This document shows, in pieces, positions 1-5,373 of a DNA stretch of 9,426 bases. A program made the position numbers and the translations under genes. Origin of the DNA: Spirochaetaceae bacterium. GTDB lineage: Bacteria > Spirochaetota > Spirochaetia > Treponematales > Breznakiellaceae. The DNA is taken from the NCBI GenBank assembly GCA_031284645.1, contig JAITXS010000183.1, positions 1-9,426 on the forward strand, written 5' to 3'. How positions within the stretch are numbered: the stretch's first letter is position 1; each line of letters opens with the position of its first letter. Under the pieces are notes generated by a model, which did no database searches, was not told where the DNA came from, and saw nothing but the letters and a program-made list of their open reading frames with translations.

Positions 1-1
1 C

Positions 2-109
2 CCCGAGCATGAGGGAGAGGAAGAATTTCTTGAACTTGAGGGGCTCTGCATGGATTACGGAAAAAATGTACCGGACAAGCGCCTGTGCCTGAATCCGGTT
101 AAGATATAA
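2..109 (+). CDS. 3' end of an unidentified upstream gene (partial)
   Basis: An open frame enters from the left edge and ends at TAA (107-109), giving 35 C-terminal residues. The start is outside the window. The visible tail is acidic (a run of Glu at residues 5-8 of the fragment), contains two cysteines and ends in NPVKI. I do not recognise a family. It ends only 24 nt before the spike gene on the same strand, so it is probably the preceding member of the same operon. By position it could be another structural or adaptor protein of the injection apparatus, but nothing in the fragment proves this. The alternative is a chance open frame at the edge; 35 stop-free codons alone are weak evidence, and the operon-like spacing is the main support. 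Confidence 0.5.
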   Translation, partial: PEHEGEEEFLELEGLCMDYGKNVPDKRLCLNPVKI

Positions 110-119
110 TTTAAGAAAG

Positions 120-124
120 AGGAG
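120..124 (+). promoter_or_regulatory. Ribosome binding site of the spike gene
   Basis: AGGAG lies 9 nt before the ATG at 134, within a purine-rich stretch (115-128). It supports that ATG as the true start and translation of the spike gene from an operon transcript, because no convincing promoter fits in the 24-nt gap. Confidence 0.65.
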
Positions 125-133
125 AAGATAGTT

Positions 134-2329
134 ATGAGTTTTGATGTACAAGAAATGATAGTGACTCAGGCATGCTCTATTCCAGCTGATTTTATTAAAA
201 CGGCTAAACAAAGGTATGAGGCAAGATTGAAATCGAGTGAAGGGAGTGATAGCGAGAAAAAACGTAAGGCGAGTGAAGAGATGCAAAACTATCTCAAAGA
301 GCAATTCGCGAGCGCTTATAAATTTTCGGCGTGCTTGATAGATACTTCTGGTAGGGCAGTGAGTGGAGGTACGGCGGTAGAAGTTTCTTTAGTTATGCCG
401 GTTGGCGGCGTGGAGACAGGTCTTTACCGATCGCCGCAGCTAGGTGATTATGTTTTGGTTGGAAGTACAGAGGGCACGGGAACTGCTCACTACTATTTAA
501 TTGGTTATTTGCCCAAGCCTTCTGTCGCATCTGCCGCTATGCAGTCGTTTGACTCAATGTCGGTACTTAAAGATGTGAATGGCGATGTGGATCCAGACGC
601 TGGTTTAATATGGGACCCGGCTGTGAGTAAACAGGGGTTAGTGCTCCGTTATAAAAAGCAGGGAGCTAACGCCCCTAAACAACAGATATGGAAAAACGAT
701 GGGACCGCGGCCGCGCCTGACTTTAGATTGGGTAGGGAAAGAGACGCAAAAACACTGGAAGAGAGCGATGTTACGCTGAATGCAAAAATGGAATATTCGG
801 AGATTGGTTTTTATAAAGAAATGACGTCATGGGTTTCGACAAAAACAAATAGCGATACAGGTAAAGACGAAAATTATTTTCCTGAGGTTGATCGCTTAAA
901 CATTCAATCTACCGGTGATATACGCTCTACGGCGGCAAATCATCATTTAATTAAGGCAAAGCGTTTTGAATTATTGATCGGTTGCGATGAACCGGATCAT
1001 ACTCGGGGTGATCTTGAAGAAGATCCTAAAAGGATGCCGACGGGCGATGTTCCTGGTGATGATTATATTTTGAAGGGCGGGGACGCGCAGATCAGGGCAA
1101 CGAACAGGCTTATTCTTAAATCTTTAAGTGAGATACGTTTGCAAGTTGGGCGTACGATTGTTACTATTAATGATAGTGGTTTTAATGTGATAAGTAAAAA
1201 AGTTAATTCGCCTTTAGAAAACACCTATGATACATCATTTGGACTAACAGCTCGCAGTGGTATTACTATGTTCGGACAAAGTGTCGGCATTTCTTCAGGG
1301 CATAATTTTTCACTGTCGGATTCTTATGGAGCCGGTATATCCGGATCAATAGGTACTCTGAATCTAAGTGGCAGGGATGTAGCAATTACTACAAATGGTT
1401 CGATGCAGCAAACATTGGCAACGATATGGACTGATATTGAATATGCTTTGAATGCCGGCACAGCAAGTACGGCTGTCGCATTTAATAATTATGGCACTAA
1501 CGGGCGGCAGAGAAATATCGCGGAGTATTTTTTCTTCTACGCAAGAAAAACCAAGTCAGTTGCACAGTTTGGTTATAAACTTTATAAGCTATGGACAGAC
1601 TATAGAGATGCTCAGATTGAAAAATATGCAGATGCTGATCCAAAAGGTAAATGGGCTGAAAAACGCAAGGAACTTGAAAAAGATCAAATGGCGAAACAGG
1701 AACAATATAGAAATCAGCAAGGTCATTACACAAATGGTAAGACGGAGAAAAATCCGATTCTCGAAAAGCAGGAAAAACGAGAAGAAGCATATAAGGCTAA
1801 ATACGGGACATATACTGATGGAAAAGTAACCCCGAATCCTGCTACAGAAGCAGGAAAAAAATCGCAGGACGATTTTAATAAAGAATACCAAAAGACTGTT
1901 GCCGCAAGTCTGGATAGGGACAAAGAATACCAAAAGACTGTTGCTGCAAGCCTGGGTAGTGACATAGAAAAATTGGTGGATAAAATACAGCAAAGTCCAT
2001 CTCCGTCAGATATAAATGATTGGGCTAAATTAAAGGTAGATCAATTTAGAGCAAATTATTTTATTGCTAATGGTGTATATCCGCCTGAGGACACGATGAC
2101 GGCAGCCCAAGGGATTATTGCACAACAAAGAGATCAGCTTCTTAGTGGTCAGGCAGGGGGTTCGAACGCGAGTCCGGTAACAGTTCCGAACGCGGATCCG
2201 GTAGCAGTTCCGAACGCGGATCCGGCGGCAGCTCCGGGCGCGGATCAGGTAGCAGTTCCGGCGGCAGGTTCGAACGTGGATCCGGCGGCAGCTCCGGGCA
2301 CGGATCAGACAGCAACACAGACACAATAA
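134..2329 (+). CDS. VgrG/gp5-like spike protein with extended repetitive C-terminus
   Basis: This 731-residue protein is probably the central spike of a contractile injection system, the trimer that punctures the target envelope. Residues 1-60 are helical and charged. Residues 60-128 match a gp5/VgrG OB fold: a strand-rich segment, then SPQLGDYVLVG (100-110) and a closing YYLIGYLPK (120-128), the usual G-D-x-V-L-V ... I-x-G-x-L pattern. Residues 255-425 are beta-rich, and IRLQVGRTIVTINDSGF (334-350) has the alternation typical of the VgrG/gp5 needle. There is no room for the N-terminal gp27-like domain of a full VgrG, so this is a gp5-only spike. From 430 on the character changes: a helical, Lys/Glu-rich region with two 28-residue and two 14-residue tandem repeats, then an Ala/Pro/Asp low-complexity tail (677-731). 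The tail may be a cargo, adaptor or linker region. No catalytic motif is visible. The AGGAG site supports the start. The same frame continues beyond the stop (see 2330-2482). The spike assignment is fairly sure; the exact system (T6SS, eCIS or phage-like) is not. Confidence 0.72.
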   Translation: MSFDVQEMIVTQACSIPADFIKTAKQRYEARLKSSEGSDSEKKRKASEEMQNYLKEQFASAYKFSACLIDTSGRAVSGGTAVEVSLVMPVGGVETGLYRSPQLGDYVLVGSTEGTGTAHYYLIGYLPKPSVASAAMQSFDSMSVLKDVNGDVDPDAGLIWDPAVSKQGLVLRYKKQGANAPKQQIWKNDGTAAAPDFRLGRERDAKTLEESDVTLNAKMEYSEIGFYKEMTSWVSTKTNSDTGKDENYFPEVDRLNIQSTGDIRSTAANHHLIKAKRFELLIGCDEPDHTRGDLEEDPKRMPTGDVPGDDYILKGGDAQIRATNRLILKSLSEIRLQVGRTIVTINDSGFNVISKKVNSPLENTYDTSFGLTARSGITMFGQSVGISSGHNFSLSDSYGAGISGSIGTLNLSGRDVAITTNGSMQQTLATIWTDIEYALNAGTASTAVAFNNYGTNGRQRNIAEYFFFYARKTKSVAQFGYKLYKLWTDYRDAQIEKYADADPKGKWAEKRKELEKDQMAKQEQYRNQQGHYTNGKTEKNPILEKQEKREEAYKAKYGTYTDGKVTPNPATEAGKKSQDDFNKEYQKTVAASLDRDKEYQKTVAASLGSDIEKLVDKIQQSPSPSDINDWAKLKVDQFRANYFIANGVYPPEDTMTAAQGIIAQQRDQLLSGQAGGSNASPVTVPNADPVAVPNADPAAAPGADQVAVPAAGSNVDPAAAPGTDQTATQTQ
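1700..1867 (+). repeat. Two 28-residue tandem repeats in the spike tail
   Basis: Codons 523-550 and 551-578 encode two diverged copies of one 28-residue unit. Shared positions read E-x-Y-x(4)-G-x-Y-T-[ND]-G-K-x(4)-N-P, followed by a charged helix-like stretch. The DNA copies have diverged, so this is an old protein-level duplication rather than slippage. It may be a small structural or binding module; I do not recognise it. Confidence 0.7.
1880..1963 (+). repeat. 42-bp direct tandem repeat, two copies, in the spike gene
   Basis: Copies at 1880-1921 and 1922-1963 are nearly identical DNA and encode KEYQKTVAASL plus three residues (codons 583-610). The near identity points to a recent in-frame duplication, so copy number may vary between strains. 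Confidence 0.9.
2162..2317 (+). repeat. 24-bp repeat array encoding an Ala/Pro/Asp-rich tail
   Basis: Six units are seen: 2162-2185, 2186-2209, 2210-2233, 2234-2257, 2258-2293 (expanded to 36 bp) and 2294-2317. Each encodes roughly P-[NG]-[AT]-D-[PQ]-[VA]-A-[VA]. The array is GC-richer than its surroundings and forms a flexible, probably unstructured C-terminus. Repeat number is likely to change by slippage in steps of 24 bp, which keeps the frame. Confidence 0.88.
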
Positions 2330-2482
2330 CAAGATGATAGATTTCTTGACACCATTAAACTTAGAGAGACTGATACGATAAATTATGAACGAATAGATCC
2401 GAGCACTTTTAAGACCAGTATTGATGGTCAGTATTTCTATTTTCAAGATTATGGGAAGGGTTGGTATAAAGTTAAGCGGTAA
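2330..2482 (+). other. In-frame open continuation after the spike stop codon (50 codons)
   Basis: Directly after the TAA at 2327-2329, the same frame stays open for 50 codons to TAA at 2480-2482. The encoded peptide begins QDDRFLDTIKLRETD and ends YFYFQDYGKGWYKVKR. It is mixed polar and aromatic with no low-complexity signature, so it looks like real protein. It contains no ATG, GTG or TTG codon, so it has no ordinary way to start on its own. The stop context is CAA-TAA-CAA. Explanations are a recent nonsense mutation that shortened the spike, the remnant of a gene whose start was lost next to the repeat array, or programmed or leaky readthrough adding a C-terminal peptide. A chance open frame of this length is possible in AT-rich DNA, so this is recorded as a candidate. 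Confidence 0.5.
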
Positions 2483-2515
2483 CGTTGAAAAAGAAAAGAA
2501 TAAATAAAAAACTAC

Positions 2516-2521
2516 AAGGAG
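2516..2521 (+). promoter_or_regulatory. Strong ribosome binding site of the 285-residue protein gene
   Basis: AAGGAG lies 7 nt before the ATG at 2529. It is a near-perfect Shine-Dalgarno site and fixes this start. The preceding 30 nt are A-rich and I see no credible promoter there, so the gene is probably read from the upstream transcript. Confidence 0.75.
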
Positions 2522-2528
2522 ATACAAT

Positions 2529-3386
2529 ATGTCGGTAGCAGTAGATACAGAAGATATGATAGCCCAGATAAACAGCATAAAAGATTTATGTCTTTCTATG
2601 GCAAAAATGGCGTATAAAGCTGTGGAATTGCAGAAAAAAACGGAAGTTATGCGGGATGATACCGTTACAAAGAAGAATAAAAAACAAACAGAGCAGTATA
2701 TTAAAGAGTTGAATGAATGGAATAATGATAATGCAGCATGGAATGAGTGGTATGAATATGATAGGAATAAGAATAAGAGCGCACCAAAATCAACTAAACC
2801 AGCGACTTTTGATACTAAGAAAGAAGATTGGAAAACGGCGGATGTGGAGTGGTCGCAATATGAAAATGATGAGGCTTACTGGGAAAATCATGGCAAGGTA
2901 GGAGATGAGCCGAGAAAACCAACTGTTGCACGTATCCCCAGAAACAAGCCGGTAAAACCGGAAGATGAAGGGTTATGGTCCAAAGATGATGCGGGGTGGG
3001 GTAACGATGTTAAGCATAAACATAATTTAGGTTTGTTTGAAGACAGGTTAAATGTAGCAGCTTTTGTTACGGATAATGGTATTATTAACATATGTAATTC
3101 GATTCTTACATTTGCCGTTATGGTAGCAGACACGTCCATAAAACTGCGTTATAATGGTGATGTAGCGGTAACAGGAGCGCAGTATATAAATAATGTGGTG
3201 ACTGCAAAAGAGGGAGCGGGGCCTTCCGCACCTGTAAAATATACTACTAAAATGATTAAAGTGGTTACAGGAATAGGCGAAGCAACTGAAGAGGCTATTT
3301 CTTTAGCTCAGGCACTAACGGATAAAGGTATAAAAATAGACAAAGCTTTAGGTGGACAAAAAGCTTATAGCGTTGAGACATTATAA
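2529..3386 (+). CDS. Uncharacterised protein with heptad-spaced Trp pairs
   Basis: This is a 285-residue protein of no family I recognise. Residues 8-62 look helical and Lys/Glu-rich, probably a coiled coil. Residues 62-160 are rich in Trp, Tyr, Asn, Asp and Glu. They contain aromatic pairs exactly seven residues apart (W64/W71, W101/W108, Y111/W118, W150/W157), separated by Pro/Lys-rich linkers (83-92 and 127-146). Residues 167-204 include a moderately hydrophobic helix (NGIINICNSILTF, 183-195) that could be a membrane or buried segment. The C-terminus (235-285) is helical and alternates Ala, Ile and Lys. It has no signal peptide and no cysteine pair or catalytic motif. It sits directly downstream of the spike gene with its own strong ribosome site and 13 nt before the next gene, a position often taken by spike adaptors, cargo or immunity proteins. 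That role is inference only. Confidence 0.8.
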   Translation: MSVAVDTEDMIAQINSIKDLCLSMAKMAYKAVELQKKTEVMRDDTVTKKNKKQTEQYIKELNEWNNDNAAWNEWYEYDRNKNKSAPKSTKPATFDTKKEDWKTADVEWSQYENDEAYWENHGKVGDEPRKPTVARIPRNKPVKPEDEGLWSKDDAGWGNDVKHKHNLGLFEDRLNVAAFVTDNGIINICNSILTFAVMVADTSIKLRYNGDVAVTGAQYINNVVTAKEGAGPSAPVKYTTKMIKVVTGIGEATEEAISLAQALTDKGIKIDKALGGQKAYSVETL

Positions 3387-3388
3387 AT

Positions 3389-3393
3389 GGAGG
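3389..3393 (+). promoter_or_regulatory. Ribosome binding site that sets the start of the 135-residue protein
   Basis: GGAGG lies 6 nt before the ATG at 3400. The frame is open back to an ATG at 3352 inside the preceding gene, but that codon lacks a ribosome site, so 3400 is the better start. Confidence 0.8.
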
Positions 3394-3399
3394 TTTTTT

Positions 3400-3807
3400 A
3401 TGGGAAATTCTCAAAGTAAATTAGATCCGGAAACCGAAGATCAAATAAAACTAGACGTAATGCCTATTGTTGGATCAATGGCGGCTACAATTGCTGTTGG
3501 TGCGGCTGTGGCTATTCTTTCTCAGTTTTTAGCTACGAACTATCATACGAGCACAATGACAGGAGACACGGGGCTTCACCCGACAGAAGAAAATATGGCG
3601 GTGAGCGGATCGGAAATCAGTGCGAAGAATACGGAAGCTTCGCTTGCCAAAGACGCGGTCAAGGCCAAAGACGGTGATTTAAGTGCTGCAAAAACAGACG
3701 CAATCGCAGCCGGAGGGGAAGCGACTGCCCTGGAAAGCGGTGCTACCGCGTGCCGGACAAAGGCCGGTGCTTCGGATATTGAGGTAAAAGCCTTAAAGAT
3801 GACTTAA
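3400..3807 (+). CDS. Small protein: one membrane segment plus nine seven-residue repeats
   Basis: This is a 135-residue protein of no recognised family. Residues 1-20 are polar. Residues 22-46 form one strongly hydrophobic Ala/Val/Ile-rich segment, long enough to span a membrane. From residue 67 to the end the protein falls into consecutive seven-residue units, e.g. SAKNTEA, SLAKDAV, KAKDGDL, SAAKTDA, IAAGGEA, TALESGA, TACRTKA, GASDIEV. Position 2 is nearly always Ala and position 7 is Ala, Val, Leu or Ile. The resulting pattern (hydrophobic)-x-Ala followed by four polar residues resembles beta-roll or beta-helix coils, as in trimeric adhesin heads or gp5-type needles, more than an a/d coiled coil. 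A needle-like or trimeric structure next to a spike gene would make sense as a spike tip or membrane-inserting part; this is inference. The second half of the gene is visibly GC-richer than its first half and than the gene before it. Confidence 0.78.
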   Translation: MGNSQSKLDPETEDQIKLDVMPIVGSMAATIAVGAAVAILSQFLATNYHTSTMTGDTGLHPTEENMAVSGSEISAKNTEASLAKDAVKAKDGDLSAAKTDAIAAGGEATALESGATACRTKAGASDIEVKALKMT

Positions 3808-3811
3808 AAAA

Positions 3812-3847
3812 CTTCAAGTACTCAAGCTTATGCTTGAGTACTTGAAG
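3812..3847 (+). terminator. Perfect 16-bp hairpin; fits a minus-strand terminator
   Basis: Arm 3812-3827 (CTTCAAGTACTCAAGC) pairs perfectly with 3832-3847 around a 4-nt loop (TTAT). On the + strand it is preceded by six A and followed by CTCAATG, so there is no U-tract after the stem. Read on the minus strand the stem is followed directly by TTTTTT, which is the intrinsic terminator layout. On the + strand it could act as an mRNA-stabilising or processing hairpin, or reduce expression of the gene that starts at 3885. The structure is certain; the role is not. Confidence 0.6.
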
Positions 3848-3873
3848 CTCAATGTTAGAGATTACAGAAAGAC

Positions 3874-3878
3874 GGAGG
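3874..3878 (+). promoter_or_regulatory. Ribosome binding site that sets the start of the DUF6931-like gene
   Basis: GGAGG lies 6 nt before the ATG at 3885 and within a purine-rich run. An in-frame ATG at 3852 lies just after the hairpin and has no ribosome site, so 3885 is preferred. Confidence 0.8.
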
Positions 3879-3884
3879 GGAGAA

Positions 3885-5039
3885 ATGGCTGATAAACTTG
3901 ACTGGCAGAATAAACATCTGGTTTTGTTGCGTTATGTCTCGGTACAAGATGCGGTAAAAAAAGAAAACTATAAAATTCGTCCTGATTTGGAAGAATTCTT
4001 TGAAAAAACGAACAACGCCGAGCAAATTGTTTTTGATCTTGCCGGACAAGACAAACACAAAGATGCGTGTGAGCTTTTAGCGTATATCTGCCACCGCCGT
4101 GCGGGTGTTTGGTGGGCGTATCGTTGCGTCAATCTCCTCAATGAGGAACTGCGTTTAAACCCCGCCGAAGATCGCGATATTGCAACAATCGGGGCAGATT
4201 TAGGCGTAACGGTTCCCGACTGGGCGAAGGTAGAGCTCCCGCCGCCTGATACAAAAGCTCAAGCATTAGTTAATGATACAATCAAGCAAAGCTTTGAAAA
4301 TCATCAAAAGATGCGGGCACTGTGTGATCCTGAGACTTTAAATTTGGTTGAAAGCGCATTAGAGATTGCTTATCAGGAGTTTAAGAAAGTTCATGGTATT
4401 CATCCGATCGATTTGTTAAAAAAGTTAGGAACACGACTGGTAGAAAAGCCTTATGATATTGATCCCAATTCCCCGGTCTTTAAGGCACGGGATGAGTTAA
4501 AGGCCCAATTAATGCAGGTACAAAAGGACACGGTGGATACGATAAAATCGGTTCTGCCGCCCAAGATTCCGGCCCATGAAAAAAAGATGCGGGATAATGC
4601 GCTTAGTGCGGTTTATCGCTGGATTCACGCTCCCGACGAGCCGAACAGCAAGGCTTGCCTTGATATCGGCAACGAGTGTCCCGACACGCCGGCCGGACTT
4701 TTGTCTTTAAGCGCGTTTTGGGCCTATGGCAATCTTATGCCCGGCGGAGATCAGGTCATTCAAACCCCGCCGGGACTTGCGGCAAACGGCATTACCCAGG
4801 TTTTTTTAATGTGCGCCTTACAGCAGGGGGGTACACGCAAACCCAAGGAGCGTTTTGAACAATACTTTAACAAGGGCATCGAGGTTCTTACCGGTAAAGA
4901 TAACTGGGAATCAAGTTTGCTTGATGCAAAGGCCCCCCATGAAAAAGAGTTACCACCTACAGTAAAGGGCAAGGATCAAAACACGGGAACAGACGAAGCA
5001 AAACCCGCCATTACTTATAAACGCTGGAAAAAGGACTAG
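3885..5039 (+). CDS. DUF6931-like protein, injection-system associated
   Basis: This is a 384-residue, probably cytoplasmic protein without signal peptide or membrane segment. Residues 40-90 contain LAYICHRRAGVWWAYRCV (65-82), which matches the A-x-x-x-x-R-R-x-x-V-W-W-A-x-x-C signature I associate with the DUF6931 family. A second conserved block at 238-312 has the matching R-W-I-H-A-P-D-E-P, S-A-F-W-A-Y-G-N-L and P-P-G-L-A-A-N elements followed by an Ala/Leu helix. The stretch between (120-235) is helical and looks like an insertion. The C-terminal tail (350-384) is polar and ends in a basic TYKRWKKD. From memory, DUF6931 proteins tend to be encoded in type VI secretion-like clusters; their biochemical role is unknown. 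This fits the spike gene three genes upstream. The 3' half is GC-richer than the 5' half. Family call moderately sure; function unknown. Confidence 0.68.
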   Translation: MADKLDWQNKHLVLLRYVSVQDAVKKENYKIRPDLEEFFEKTNNAEQIVFDLAGQDKHKDACELLAYICHRRAGVWWAYRCVNLLNEELRLNPAEDRDIATIGADLGVTVPDWAKVELPPPDTKAQALVNDTIKQSFENHQKMRALCDPETLNLVESALEIAYQEFKKVHGIHPIDLLKKLGTRLVEKPYDIDPNSPVFKARDELKAQLMQVQKDTVDTIKSVLPPKIPAHEKKMRDNALSAVYRWIHAPDEPNSKACLDIGNECPDTPAGLLSLSAFWAYGNLMPGGDQVIQTPPGLAANGITQVFLMCALQQGGTRKPKERFEQYFNKGIEVLTGKDNWESSLLDAKAPHEKELPPTVKGKDQNTGTDEAKPAITYKRWKKD

Positions 5040-5043
5040 GGAA

Positions 5044-5270
5044 GGGTAGTAGGGTTCGGGGTAGAGGGTATAGTAATAAAAGACAACTGCTGATCTGCCC
5101 CCTTGCCCCTATCGCCCTGTTTCGGGTTGGGTGGGGAATATATCTGATATTGCTAGACCCTATACCCCAAAACTAGGGTAGTAGGGGCAAAAGGGTATAG
5201 GGTAGGGGATTGCTGATAAGGCCTAAACCCTATTACCCTTTACCCCAGACCCTATTTCGACCCCCTACCC
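5044..5270. repeat. Cluster of G-quadruplex motifs and inverted TAGGG/CCCTA repeats
   Basis: On the + strand, 5044-5068 has four G runs with loops of 5, 3 and 4 nt, and 5176-5208 has five G runs with loops of 5, 5, 4 and 2 nt. Both are textbook quadruplex motifs. On the minus strand, 5228-5252 has four runs with loops of 5, 4 and 3 nt. The + strand blocks at about 5044-5092 and 5174-5217 are diverged direct copies: both start GGGTAGTAGGG and end TGCTGAT. The block at 5228-5252 is a diverged inverted copy of 5052-5073. CCCTATACCC (5158-5167) is a perfect 10-bp inverted match to GGGTATAGGG (5193-5202). Smaller C- and G-run pairs occur at 5098-5117 and 5124-5136. It may be an intergenic repeat family, a transcription stop or barrier, or a recombination site. 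Confidence 0.8.
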
Positions 5271-5358
5271 GAATTGAGGTGCTATTGGTGAATTTTTGAA
5301 GGAATTGCAGCGATATGTCATGATCTTCGCGATTTAACTCAAGCGCCGCAGAATATAG

Positions 5359-5367
5359 TGCTATAAT
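5359..5367 (+). promoter_or_regulatory. Extended -10 promoter of comF, apparently leaderless
   Basis: TGCTATAAT is a perfect extended -10 element (TGn plus TATAAT at 5362-5367). No good -35 lies at 17-18 nt, which extended -10 promoters tolerate. Transcription would start about 7 nt downstream, at or next to the A of the comF ATG (5374). No Shine-Dalgarno site precedes that ATG. Confidence 0.65.
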
Positions 5368-5373
5368 TTCTTC

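Larger units (their letters stand above)
5040..5373. other. Gene-free region rich in TAGGG/CCCTA blocks, plus comF promoter
   Basis: No plausible gene lies here on either strand. From 5042 to 5270 it consists of alternating G-rich and C-rich blocks that can pair with each other (next entries). From 5280 on it is ordinary AT-rich leader DNA ending in the comF promoter. It separates the injection-type operon from the chromosomal genes and so may mark an island edge. Confidence 0.75.

Noticed and set aside
1452..1829. Overlapping 125-codon + strand frame inside the spike gene
   Set aside because: It lies wholly in another frame of the spike gene, shows no ribosome site and gives a Lys/Arg/Asn/Ile-rich product typical of a frame shadow.
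2162..2317. 24-bp repeats considered as a CRISPR array
   Set aside because: Units are contiguous, without spacers, in frame and coding; they form a low-complexity protein tail.
2334..2381. 15-codon ORF starting ATG at 2334 after the spike stop
   Set aside because: Very short, no ribosome site, and in a different frame from the better-looking 50-codon continuation.
2485..2513. TTGAAA with downstream A/T run as a promoter for the 285-residue protein gene
   Set aside because: No acceptable -10 hexamer at 16-18 nt spacing; the match comes from general A-richness.
2030..2578. Minus-strand 182-codon frame over the 24-bp repeat array
   Set aside because: The Arg/Cys-rich repeats are the complement of the Ala/Pro/Asp array; no start signals and no neighbour support.
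3352..3399. Upstream start for the 135-residue protein
   Set aside because: It would overlap the preceding gene by 35 nt without a ribosome site; the ATG at 3400 has GGAGG at ideal spacing.
3852..3884. Upstream start for the DUF6931-like protein
   Set aside because: No ribosome site, just after the hairpin; the added residues are themselves the ribosome-site DNA translated.
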